A stretch of 64,000 nucleotides of DNA from an uncultured Croceicoccus sp. (GTDB lineage Bacteria > Pseudomonadota > Alphaproteobacteria > Sphingomonadales > Sphingomonadaceae), in the NCBI RefSeq assembly GCF_947496385.1, contig NZ_CANMCP010000007.1:1-64000 (forward strand), written 5' to 3'. Below the pieces are notes generated by a model. That model had not been told where the DNA came from, made no database searches, and saw only the letters and a program-made list of their open reading frames with translations. A program made the translations under genes and the position numbers. Position 1 is the stretch's first letter. Each line of letters starts with the position of its first letter. Positions 8,536-16,741 of the stretch are shown here, in pieces.

Positions 8536-9243
8536 ATGGACCCCACGAACTTCACGCCGGCACTGGGCCGGCCAAAACTGACCGGCGCATACGATCTCGC
8601 CATCAGGCTGCTCACGCGCGAAAAGACATGGCGCTCAGCCCTGCTCGACCAGCTCGCTCCCTCCGGGGACGATGTGATCCTGGACGTCGGCTGCGGCACC
8701 GGGACGTTCGCTTTGCTCGTCAAGGAGGCGGTGCCGAACGCACGAGTTGTCGGACTAGATCCGGATCCCGCGGTGCTGGAGATCGCCGCCGGCAAGGCAT
8801 CTGCAGCGGGCATCGAGATCGAGTGGCGGCAGGCGTTCGCGCATGAAGCGGATCGATATGGCGACCCCTTCACAAAGGTCGTCTCGAGCCTTGTCTTCCA
8901 TCAAGTGCCAATGGAGGAAAAGAGGCGCGGGATCGCAGCCATGGTCGGTGCGGTAAGATCCGGCGGCGAAGTCCATATCGCCGACTATGCGCGACAGCGC
9001 TCCAGACTCATGCGCGCATTGTTCGGCTTGGTGCAGCGCTTGGACGGGTTTGAGAACACAGAACCGAACGCTCGCGGAGCAATGGAAGCGATCCTCGCTG
9101 ATCTCGAGCCTGACAGCGGCCGCCCGCGCCGGGTCGTCCGCACGCCGACGGGGGAGATCAGCCTGTTTCGCCTCAAAGTAGGACCTGCGTTGCAAAAGAG
9201 GCTTGCTCCTCCAGTGACTGGAGGTTCTAGAGAGGCGTCATGA
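8536..9243 (+). CDS. Class I SAM-dependent methyltransferase in metal regulon
   Basis: Soluble Rossmann-fold methyltransferase of 235 aa. SAM-binding motif I is ILDVGCGTGTFALLV (about residues 48-62), motif II acidic residue in VVGLDPDP, and a later motif SSLVFHQVP. Substrate is unknown; the fold resembles UbiE/metalloid methyltransferase-type enzymes but no specific cysteine set of ArsM is seen. A MerR promoter lies directly upstream, and its last codons contain a second copy of the same operator. The stop overlaps the next ATG (ATGA), so it is coupled to a CDF-like transporter. Context suggests a part in metal or metalloid handling; that is inference. Confidence 0.82.
   Translation: MDPTNFTPALGRPKLTGAYDLAIRLLTREKTWRSALLDQLAPSGDDVILDVGCGTGTFALLVKEAVPNARVVGLDPDPAVLEIAAGKASAAGIEIEWRQAFAHEADRYGDPFTKVVSSLVFHQVPMEEKRRGIAAMVGAVRSGGEVHIADYARQRSRLMRALFGLVQRLDGFENTEPNARGAMEAILADLEPDSGRPRRVVRTPTGEISLFRLKVGPALQKRLAPPVTGGSREAS
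9203..9233 (+). promoter_or_regulatory. MerR-type operator-promoter inside coding sequence (unit 3)
   Basis: CCTCCAGT/G/ACTGGAGG at 9208-9224 repeats the core of the operator at 8475-8495. It is framed by TTGCTC (9203-9208) and TAGAGA (9228-9233) with a 19-bp spacer. It lies within the last codons of the methyltransferase gene (encoding APPVTGG) and just before the transporter ATG at 9240, giving that gene its own regulated promoter. Confidence 0.8.
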
Positions 9244-9878
9244 CAGAATCGAAAGGAGAAACCGGCTGCGGCTGCCACGGGGATACAAATAGAGCTGCCG
9301 TCGATCCCGCCTATCGCCGCGCGCTCTGGATTGTCGTCATCCTCAATGCCGGGTTCGGGATCATTGAACTGTTTGGCGGCTTCCTTGCGAATAGCCAGGC
9401 ACTGAAGGCGGATTCGCTCGATTTCCTGGGCGACGGGTCGATCACCTTTATCGGGCTGCTCGCGCTGGCCTGGGCCGCGTCCACTCGCGCGAAGGTTGCG
9501 CTCACCCAAGGCGTATTCCTCGCGTTGCTCGGTGTATGGGTGCTCGGGATGGCCGCATGGCGCGCGATGAACGCCGTCGCGCCCGAAGCGGAGCTGATGG
9601 GCGGCATCGGGATCGCGGCTCTGGCTGTTAACGTCACGGCTGCTCTCGTCCTGGCCCGCTTCCGGGATAGCGGCGATGCCCAAGCGCGAGCAATTTGGCT
9701 GTTCTCGCGCAACGATGCGATCAACAATGTCGCGGTCGTCATAGCCGCCGGCCTGGTCTACTGGCTGCAGAGCGCTTGGCCGGATCTAATCGTCGCAGCC
9801 ATCATCGCCGTCATCTTCCTTCACTCGGCCTGGGAGATCATCCGTGGCGCCAGGCGGGAGCTTGCGGAGGAACGATGA
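9240..9878 (+). CDS. Short CDF-like cation transporter, MerR-controlled (second)
   Basis: Membrane protein of 212 aa with about six helices, paralogous to the gene at 6801: ALKADSLDFLGDGS in helix 2, WLFSRNDAINN in a later helix, and the same ending (ARREL). The N-terminus has a CGCHGD metal-ligand-like motif where the paralogue has KSCC. The CDF C-terminal domain is missing. Its own MerR-type promoter lies within the preceding gene, and ATGA overlap couples it to the methyltransferase. Likely exports the ion sensed by the regulator at 8059; which ion is not readable. Confidence 0.84.
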   Translation: MTESKGETGCGCHGDTNRAAVDPAYRRALWIVVILNAGFGIIELFGGFLANSQALKADSLDFLGDGSITFIGLLALAWAASTRAKVALTQGVFLALLGVWVLGMAAWRAMNAVAPEAELMGGIGIAALAVNVTAALVLARFRDSGDAQARAIWLFSRNDAINNVAVVIAAGLVYWLQSAWPDLIVAAIIAVIFLHSAWEIIRGARRELAEER

Positions 9879-10093
9879 GGGCTCAATAGACCCTTCGCGC
9901 CGGAGCCTGAACCTGCAACTCGTCTGCGCTGCGACACGTGCGAGGATCGTGTCTTTTCGTACCAACAACCATGCGAGATTGACAGTTACAAGCCGCCGAT
10001 AGCGACCGCGCCGGGACTTTGGCGAACAGCTCGTACGCGGAGTTGCGCCGGCTGGACCGCAGCTGCGTGAACTTGGCTTTGGCCGCCCATTTT

Positions 10094-10112
10094 GCAATTG
10101 ATTATCAGTCGC
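10094..10112 (+). promoter_or_regulatory. Fur-like operator upstream of iron permease
   Basis: An imperfect 9-1-9 palindrome, GCAATTGATTATCAGTCGC, with 7 of 9 pairs matching and TGAT/ATCA inner arms, like Fur boxes. It ends 20 bases before the FTR1 start, just upstream of a possible -10 (TTTATAAG). The 254-base gap before the gene shows nothing else. Iron repression of the permease is inferred. Confidence 0.5.
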
Positions 10113-10132
10113 ATCTTTTATAAGAGCTTTCC

Positions 10133-12091
10133 ATGCCCGATCGCAGTTTGCCTTCCTGGGGCCGCAATGGCCGAGTGCTTGTCCTCATCGTTGTTCTCCT
10201 CCTAAGCGTTGTGGCTTCTGGCGCAGCGCGCGCTGGCGCACCGGGAGTCGCGACTACTTGGCGAATGCTTGACTATGTGGCTGTCGACTACGGCGCAGCG
10301 GTTACCGACGGTAAGGTGTCCAACCAGTTCGAATACGACGAGATGATCGAGTTCTCTGCGTCGGTCGCCGAGCGGATCGGCAGCCTTCCGGCCAGTCGGA
10401 ACAAGAGCATTCTCCAAGAACGCGCCAGAGAATTGAGGGAAGCCATTGCGGCCAAGCGGCCGGCCGGCGAAGTCGCACAACTGGCGCGTAGTCTTGCCGC
10501 CGCCCTGCTCGCGGAACACCCGGTCCCGCTCGCCCCCAGCGAGGCGCCTGACCTGACGCGTGCAACAACTTTGTTCGCCCAGAACTGCGCCGCGTGCCAC
10601 GGATCGGCTGGCGAGTCTCCGCCGTCGCAGCTGATGAACATCGATCCCCCTCCGATCGACTTCACCGATCAGGAGCGCGCGCGGGAGCGCAGCGCGTTCG
10701 GGCTCTACCAGGTCATCACCCAGGGTCTTGAAGGCACGACCATGCCGAGCTTTGCTTCCCTCCCGGATCAGGACCGATGGGCGCTGGCCCTCTACGCTGG
10801 CGGCATAGCCTTCCCGCACGAAGCAGAAGGCCAGCGCATCTGGGAGGAGAACGCCGAGATCCGCCGTCTCGTACCCGATCTCGAAGCGCTGGTCGCCTTG
10901 ACGCCAGCGGCGTTGGCGCAGCAGATCGGGGAGGACCGGGCATTTGCCGTCATGGCTTACTTGCGAGCCAATCCGCAGGTTATGGAGACGGCCGAAGGCT
11001 CGGGGTCACTGGATTTCGTGCGCCAGAAACTCCAGGAAAGCCTTGCCGCGTACGGGCGTGGGGACCGCGCGCAAGCCAACGAACTCGCCCTTTCCGCCTA
11101 TCTCGACGGGTTCGAACCGCTTGAGGCGGTTCTGTCTACCCGGGACGGAGATCTGATGCTGCAGGTTGAGCAAGCGCTTAGCGGCTTTCGCGCGAGCATC
11201 AACTCGGGTGTTCCGCCGGCGGACCTACGCAGCGAGCTCATGGAGATAGATCCACTGCTGGACCGGGCGGAGACCGCCTTGTCGCCCGAAGCGGCGACAG
11301 ACATTTCGACGTTCCTCGGCGCCTTCACGATCCTGCTGCGCGAGGGGCTCGAGGCGCTGCTGGTGGTGATAGCGATGATCGCGTTTGTCCGGAAGTCGGA
11401 GCGAACCGAGGTCATGCCCTACGTCCACGGCGGGTGGATTTCTGCCCTGCTCGCCGGTGTGGCGACTTGGGCTGCTGCGACCTATTTCGTGACCATAAGC
11501 GGCGCCAGCCGTGAGCTTACCGAAGGGTTCGGCGCGCTACTGGCGGCCGTGGTGCTCGTTTCGGTCGGCATCTGGATGCACGGGAAAAGCCAGGCCGACG
11601 AGTGGCGGCGGTACATTCAGGAAAAGATGGGTAAGGCTCTTTCGCGCCGGTCTGCCTGGTTCCTGTTCGGGCTCGCCTTCGTGGTGGTCTACCGCGAGGT
11701 ATTCGAGACGATCCTGTTCTACGCGGCCTTGTGGAATCCTCAGAACAGCGGGACCATTCTTGCCGGTGCGCTGTCAGCACTCGTCGTCCTCGCGGTCCTC
11801 GCCTGGATCATGCTCCGCTACAGCCGGAAACTCCCAATTACACAGTTCTTCAGGTACAGTGCGTGGCTGGTCGCAGTCCTCGCCGTAGTACTCGCCGGCA
11901 AGGGAATTGGCGCGCTTCAAGAAGCGGGGATGCTGGGCGTAACCCTCCTCGAAGGTCTCCCACGGGTCGATTTGATTGGGTTCTATCCAGCCGTCGAGCC
12001 GATTGCTGCGCAGGTGATCACCGCAGGAATCCTGTTTTTCGGGTTTCGGAGCAGCGGAGGCCAGCGAAGAGCTGCCGCGATGCAAGCCTAG
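10133..12091 (+). CDS. Cytochrome c-FTR1 family iron permease fusion
   Basis: Protein of 652 aa joining a periplasmic haem domain to a high-affinity iron permease. A signal peptide (VLVLIVVLLLSVVASGAARA) is followed by a c-type haem site CAACH at residues 152-156, and then from about residue 390 a seven-helix FTR1 domain. The permease has the iron-binding REGLE at 403-407 and a second variant REVFE in VVYREVFETILF. Fusing the cytochrome to the permease suggests that electron transfer at the channel mouth accompanies iron uptake, as proposed for Fe2+ oxidation in FTR1 systems. A Fur-like box lies just upstream. Monocistronic as far as can be seen. Confidence 0.9.
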   Translation: MPDRSLPSWGRNGRVLVLIVVLLLSVVASGAARAGAPGVATTWRMLDYVAVDYGAAVTDGKVSNQFEYDEMIEFSASVAERIGSLPASRNKSILQERARELREAIAAKRPAGEVAQLARSLAAALLAEHPVPLAPSEAPDLTRATTLFAQNCAACHGSAGESPPSQLMNIDPPPIDFTDQERARERSAFGLYQVITQGLEGTTMPSFASLPDQDRWALALYAGGIAFPHEAEGQRIWEENAEIRRLVPDLEALVALTPAALAQQIGEDRAFAVMAYLRANPQVMETAEGSGSLDFVRQKLQESLAAYGRGDRAQANELALSAYLDGFEPLEAVLSTRDGDLMLQVEQALSGFRASINSGVPPADLRSELMEIDPLLDRAETALSPEAATDISTFLGAFTILLREGLEALLVVIAMIAFVRKSERTEVMPYVHGGWISALLAGVATWAAATYFVTISGASRELTEGFGALLAAVVLVSVGIWMHGKSQADEWRRYIQEKMGKALSRRSAWFLFGLAFVVVYREVFETILFYAALWNPQNSGTILAGALSALVVLAVLAWIMLRYSRKLPITQFFRYSAWLVAVLAVVLAGKGIGALQEAGMLGVTLLEGLPRVDLIGFYPAVEPIAAQVITAGILFFGFRSSGGQRRAAAMQA

Positions 12092-12278
12092 TCAAGAAGA
12101 TGAATGGCGGCGCTCGGTACATCGGTGCGAGCTTGCCCGGTGCTAATCTGCGCGCGCAGGCTTGTCGCCCGAACGATTACTTTGGATCGGCGCCGTGTCG
12201 CGATGTGTTTCCTCTGATGCGGCGTGCAGCAGCCATGGGTGGCGCGTTGCAAAAAACGACAAAAGCGACGCCGAGTCC

Positions 12279-12776
12279 CTAGTTCACTCCCATCCTGCGC
12301 GTCATCCACAGTGCCACCGTAGGAACGATGATCCACATGGCCACCGGGACCGCACCTATATCTAAGATGGGCACGAGCGGCATGGCCGGACTGTAGGTCC
12401 ACCCCCAGTCGCTTCGCACGGCCAGCATCTCAATGGCCGCCGTGACGCTGAGGCCAATGATCAGATAGGCTACGAAGCGGGAAACCGGCCACGCGAGCAG
12501 CCAGGGAGTCTTTCCGCTGCCGATCGAAGCCCCGAGATACGCTGCCACCATGATTCCGGCATCGCCCAGCGCTGCAAGAGCGCAGCGACGCGCAGCCGCA
12601 GCAGGATTAAGATCGCCGGTCTCATAGAAGGGAAGTTGCAGCATTTCCCACGCAAACGCGATGAGCACTCCGAATATGGCGAGCCAAAGAGCGGGATGCG
12701 CGCCGCGCCAGGTCATTCGTTGTGGATCTCGGGTGCTGCGGTCCAGAGCCAGTGTCTCCTGTTCAAGTTCTGCCAA
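12279..12776 (-). CDS. Conserved membrane protein, paralogue of 25550 gene
   Basis: Four-helix membrane protein of 165 aa with no domain I can name. Conserved signatures are AFAWEMLQLPFYETG, ALGDAGIMVAAYLGAS and WGWTYSPAMP. The same signatures occur in the protein at 25550-25993 (FLWEMLQMPFYAMG, FGDAGIMVFAYLIAS, WGWNYSERMP), so the two are clear paralogues placed at opposite ends of the copper region. An acidic and a histidine-poor core gives no hint of metal ligands. Start may be a little downstream, at residue 21, since residues 1-20 are charged and variable. Confidence 0.72.
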   Translation of the reverse strand: MAELEQETLALDRSTRDPQRMTWRGAHPALWLAIFGVLIAFAWEMLQLPFYETGDLNPAAAARRCALAALGDAGIMVAAYLGASIGSGKTPWLLAWPVSRFVAYLIIGLSVTAAIEMLAVRSDWGWTYSPAMPLVPILDIGAVPVAMWIIVPTVALWMTRRMGVN

Positions 12777-12824
12777 GTGCCCGAGAGTTCGATCCCCGGT
12801 TCCTACGCTGCTTATACAAGCATC

Positions 12825-15365
12825 TTAGACGACGAAGCGGTCCCAGCTCCCGTAATGCTCGTCGCTCCGGCGCCCTCTCGGCAGGCTCAGTCCTATCAGC
12901 AATGCTCCGAGTACCGTACCGACGATGTTGCCCGTGAAGCTTGTGCCTCCGCCCATCAGCCAGGGAGCCGCCATCAGCCAGAGACCAAACGCTACGTTCA
13001 GAAAACGCAGCGGTCTTGCAACTTCCGCCATCGCTATCACCGCAACCGTGATGACGAGCGCCCCCACCACATGGTCGCTGTCGGCCAGTGGTGGTTCTGT
13101 GCCGAGAACGAGCCTTGAAAACATGAGGAAAGCGCCGATCAGCACACTGATGGCCAATGTCCAGGGGACCGTGACCCCGCGCGCCGCCGAACCGCCGATC
13201 GCCGCGAGCGGGGCATCGAAGCCGGGATGCTTGTCCTTGCTACCGCCCGGCAACGCGTCGCCGCGGAAAAAAGAACGCCAGAACGGTCGCCCGCGCGGCG
13301 TGTTCAGAACGAGGAACTGACCCATCGCGACGAGTTCATCGAGCGAGTAGGGGATCATGATCAGCATCGCAGCGGCCGCCATGAGGCAGATCGTGCAGTA
13401 GGTCCCGATCATGATCGGCTGGATGATGATGAAATAGATGCTGATCACGCCCAGCGGCACCACGACGATACCGAACAGCGTCACCATCCACGGCATGGTC
13501 CGCCAGCGAGCGCGGCCGCCCATCACCCCCATCAGGATCTCGAACATGTAACTCATCGCGCCGATACCACCGTCGGCCACCGGCCAGGCTTTGGATACAT
13601 CCGAAGTGATGATGTATTCGGTGCCGTTGAGCGCAATGGGCGAGGCGAAAAAGGGCTCCCACACGCCGTCGATATGGCCAAGCTGATACGCCGTGAGAAT
13701 GCGTGAAAGGAAGAACCCGACGGCGCCAAGAGCAATGATCGGCATGCGCTGGACATAGGTCGAAGGCGAATAGGTCCAGCCCGGCGGCACGTCGCTGTCG
13801 TCCATCATGCCCTCCGGCGCCATGCCCGGCATCATCGGCACCAGGATGGTGAAAGCGATCACCAGCGCGCCGATGAAGGTGTCGTTGGCATAGACGGCCG
13901 CATCGGGCGTCCAGAACAGCAGCGGGGCGCCGAGCAGCCAGATGCCGATGCAGGTGTTCGCCCATTGCGCCCAGCCTCCGCGCGGCGAGAGCGAGATGGC
14001 CGCAAAGACCATGATCAAGATGCCGCTCACGACATCGTTCCAGGCTGTCAGCCAGCTCCGCAGCGCCGGATCCCAGAGATTGCGGTCCTCGGTTACACGC
14101 ATGACCGCGGAGTCGAATTCGCTCTGGTCGAAGGTTCCGAAGACGAAGGGTGTGGTCGCGAGCCAGAGGCCGAGCGCCATGGTCAGCCAATGAACCCACA
14201 GCATGCTGAAGTGCATCTTGCGCATGTGGCTGGAATGGTCCGCCAGAGCGTTTTCGCTTAGCGGGGTTGGCTTTGCATTGTCGGCTTCCTCGAAATTGCT
14301 ACCGGCCACGCGTGCGGAGTTGAGCTTGTTTTCGCCATACCAGGCTGCAGGGTCGGCTTTCAGACTTTCAACGATCCGCGGAAGCGTGGTCCTCAGCTTG
14401 TGTTGCGGGGTCCAGTCCAGCTTTTCCCGCGCGTTGCTGAGATCGAGTTCGTAGTGATCGTCCGAAATGTCGACCATCCAAGGACGGATGAAGGCCTCCT
14501 CGCCGAGCACTTCGTTTTCGACCCAGGCCCCCGTCTTGGCCAAACCCTTCGGGACCGAGCGGGTCGTCCAGTCCTCGTCGTGAATCAGGCGACCCAGCGC
14601 CTTTTGCAGATCGCCGTACGACATCACGTCGTCTTCGCCGAGAAGGACCGGCCATTCCTCCGGCAAGTCGCCTCGGCGGTCGACGATCCGCTCTAATGCA
14701 TCGAGCAGGTCGTCGAGATGCAGATAGGGCTGCCCGGTGCCGAGATCGCCGGGATAGACACGCGCGCTGGGCCGCTTCTCGTAGATGCGTGCGACCTGCT
14801 GTGCGAGGAACGCAGAATGGCCTTCGTCGTCGTAGACGCCCGCAGGCCGTACGAAGACCGCATTGATGTCGCCGCGCTGCTTGCGGATCAGTTGCTCCGT
14901 ACGGACCTTCGATTCCCGGTAGGGGAGATGCGTATCAAGTGGCGAGGCCTCATCAATCAGCTTGCCGCGTTCGACCGGCGCGTGGACCAGCATCGTGCTG
15001 ACGAACACGAACTGGTCGATATCGAAATCCTGCAGCGCATCGAGCAGCCGGCCAGTCCCCTTGACCGTCACTTCGTCATATTTGGAATTGGGTTCGCCTG
15101 TGAGATCGAAATACGCGGCCAGATGGATGAAGGACGCAATTCTGGCGCCATAGGCAATGCGCACGCGTTCGAAGGCCGCATCGATGCTCGTCTGGTCGGT
15201 GACATCGACACAGACGCACTCGGCTTCCTTCGGCGGGTGCGGCGACGCATCGCGATCGAAGCCGATCACGCGATAGCGAGCTGCGAGTCTTTTTACGATC
15301 GAGGAGCCGATGTAGCCGCTCGAACCGGTGACGATTACGACAGGACTGTCGGAACTTTCATTCAA
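12825..15365 (-). CDS. NAD-dependent epimerase fused to SPW/VKOR-type membrane domains
   Basis: Multidomain protein of 846 aa. Residues 1 to about 330 form an extended short-chain dehydrogenase/epimerase with the nucleotide-binding GSSGYIGSS near the N-terminus and a catalytic-type YRESK. The second half is membrane: an SPW-repeat-like segment (HWLTMALGLWLATTPFVFG), a block with a CTIC cysteine pair typical of vitamin K epoxide reductase (GTYCTICLMAAAAML), and a last SPW-like repeat (NVAFGLWLMAAPWLMGG). TTG start chosen because GGAAGGA lies 8 bases upstream and the Rossmann motif follows at once; the reading frame runs on upstream without homology. A thiol-disulfide role for the VKOR part in the envelope is likely; the cytosolic epimerase substrate is unknown. 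Confidence 0.82.
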   Translation of the reverse strand: MNESSDSPVVIVTGSSGYIGSSIVKRLAARYRVIGFDRDASPHPPKEAECVCVDVTDQTSIDAAFERVRIAYGARIASFIHLAAYFDLTGEPNSKYDEVTVKGTGRLLDALQDFDIDQFVFVSTMLVHAPVERGKLIDEASPLDTHLPYRESKVRTEQLIRKQRGDINAVFVRPAGVYDDEGHSAFLAQQVARIYEKRPSARVYPGDLGTGQPYLHLDDLLDALERIVDRRGDLPEEWPVLLGEDDVMSYGDLQKALGRLIHDEDWTTRSVPKGLAKTGAWVENEVLGEEAFIRPWMVDISDDHYELDLSNAREKLDWTPQHKLRTTLPRIVESLKADPAAWYGENKLNSARVAGSNFEEADNAKPTPLSENALADHSSHMRKMHFSMLWVHWLTMALGLWLATTPFVFGTFDQSEFDSAVMRVTEDRNLWDPALRSWLTAWNDVVSGILIMVFAAISLSPRGGWAQWANTCIGIWLLGAPLLFWTPDAAVYANDTFIGALVIAFTILVPMMPGMAPEGMMDDSDVPPGWTYSPSTYVQRMPIIALGAVGFFLSRILTAYQLGHIDGVWEPFFASPIALNGTEYIITSDVSKAWPVADGGIGAMSYMFEILMGVMGGRARWRTMPWMVTLFGIVVVPLGVISIYFIIIQPIMIGTYCTICLMAAAAMLIMIPYSLDELVAMGQFLVLNTPRGRPFWRSFFRGDALPGGSKDKHPGFDAPLAAIGGSAARGVTVPWTLAISVLIGAFLMFSRLVLGTEPPLADSDHVVGALVITVAVIAMAEVARPLRFLNVAFGLWLMAAPWLMGGGTSFTGNIVGTVLGALLIGLSLPRGRRSDEHYGSWDRFVV

Positions 15366-15709
15366 GATGTGATCCTTCCTCCGACTTTCTGCGACGCGCG
15401 GTCTTCCCTTCATACCATAGCGCTGGCGGCTTGAGCACACACGGAGACTGCGGCCGTTCCTTCTGCTACGGATTGACGGCCTGTTTCCCCTCATATCTGG
15501 CATGACTTTTTGGGACCGGCTTCGGCATGTGCTTCGTCTCGAGGACACCTTGGCGCTTCGGTCCAAGGTGAGGGTCCGAATCCGCTGGGCGACTGGATAA
15601 ATCGCCGCAGACGGCCAACGGGTTGTCCTTCAAACCGGAACCGAGCGCGATGGCGCTTCATTCTCTTGTCGTATCCAAACTCGAATTTCTGAAAAGCAGG
15701 AGACACGAC
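15366..15709. other. Divergent intergenic region with inverted repeat
   Basis: This 344-base gap separates the leftward epimerase fusion from the rightward CBS gene. I see no coding gene in it. An 8-9-8 inverted repeat (CACCTTGG ... CCAAGGTG) lies at 15546-15570 and could be a regulator site or a transcript hairpin. Promoters for both genes should lie here but no strong -35/-10 pair stands out. Confidence 0.4.
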
Positions 15710-16129
15710 ATGCAAGCGCAAGACGTAATGACCGCTAATCCCGCATGCTGCCGGCGTTCGAGCAGCGTAAAAGAGGCAGCGAGTCTCATGGTTGATAACG
15801 ATTGCGGCGAAATCCCTGTCGTCGACGACGATGGCGCGCTCGTCGGCGTTGTCACCGATCGCGACATCGCCTGCCGCTGCGTCGCACAGGGCAAGGGTTC
15901 CGACACTCCGGTCGAGGAAGTCATCTCGGCTTCCCCCGTGACGGTGGGGCCGGAGGCAAGCGTGGACGAATGCTGCAGCAAGATGGAGGCGAACCAGATC
16001 CGCCGCCTTCCCGTCGTCGATCGCGAAGGAAAGTGCTGCGGCATCGTTTCGCAGGCGGACATCGCCCGCCACGCAGATAAGAAAGAAACCGGCGACCTCG
16101 TGCGGGAGGTTTCGGAACCAACGCTTTAA
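15710..16129 (+). CDS. CBS-domain protein
   Basis: Soluble protein of 139 aa consisting of two CBS motifs (a Bateman module): DVMTANPACCRR...GEIPVVDDDGALVGVVTDRDIA and EVISASPVTVG...IRRLPVVDREGKCCGIVSQADIA. Such modules bind adenine nucleotides or act as small energy/stress sensors. Start chosen at the ATG with AGGAG 7 bases upstream; a longer frame upstream lacks support. Unusually many cysteines (CC at two places, C-G-I) for a CBS pair. The C-terminal tail is short, so no effector domain is attached. Confidence 0.85.
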   Translation: MQAQDVMTANPACCRRSSSVKEAASLMVDNDCGEIPVVDDDGALVGVVTDRDIACRCVAQGKGSDTPVEEVISASPVTVGPEASVDECCSKMEANQIRRLPVVDREGKCCGIVSQADIARHADKKETGDLVREVSEPTL

Positions 16130-16241
16130 GCCGCGAGCGGCGGCTGCTGCTGACAGAGACTTAAGGCTGCAAGCGTTCGAGCGCATGGCGCAGGCGGTCG
16201 GCCGACTTGCACTTGGCTGGTAGCCGGACTATTTGCCTCGA

Positions 16242-16613
16242 GTGAGATTTCTTCGCGCCTTGGCATTTATATGTTTCAGCTTCGGCCTGTTCGTTCAGGT
16301 TGCGGCTCAGGCGGCTGTTCCGCGGAGCGAGCCGGCGGAGATGGCGGAATGCGCCGAAATGGCCCAAGCGTCAGCTGAGCACGGCATGGGCAGCCAGGAT
16401 GAATCCGATCGCGAAGGGCCTTGCCCGGACATGGCGCTCGACTGTCTTGTCGCCATGAATTGCCTGCCGCCGCTGGCGCTTTCAGGTGGTGGTTCGATGC
16501 AAGCCGCGCCATTCCCGGCCGCCGCATCTTATCTCACCCGCGACGCTGTTCGGCTCGTAAGCGAACCGGTGCGGCCGGAGTCGCCGCCTCCACAAACCCG
16601 CCTCACCGTCTAG
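16242..16613 (+). CDS. Hypothetical exported protein upstream of cus operon
   Basis: Protein of about 123 aa beginning with a clear signal peptide (RFLRALAFICFSFGLFVQVAAQAA). The mature part is rich in Met, Cys, Glu and His (EMAECAEMAQASAEHGMG, CPDMALDCLVAMNCLPP), which could bind copper or silver. GTG start proposed; a TTG three codons earlier is the alternative and neither has a good ribosome site. It directly precedes the outer-membrane efflux gene. No family name recognised; a copper-related periplasmic role is inference from composition and position. Confidence 0.6.
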   Translation: MRFLRALAFICFSFGLFVQVAAQAAVPRSEPAEMAECAEMAQASAEHGMGSQDESDREGPCPDMALDCLVAMNCLPPLALSGGGSMQAAPFPAAASYLTRDAVRLVSEPVRPESPPPQTRLTV

Positions 16614-16741
16614 TTTTCGAATGGCGGCGCGCTGCGTCGCTAAGCGAGCTGGCTGGATGACTGCGTCTGGGCGCCGCGGCACGACCGCGATGGCATGTGC
16701 ATCGTCTCACCGGCCCGCTCTGAACGAGCGAGGTTTATTCA

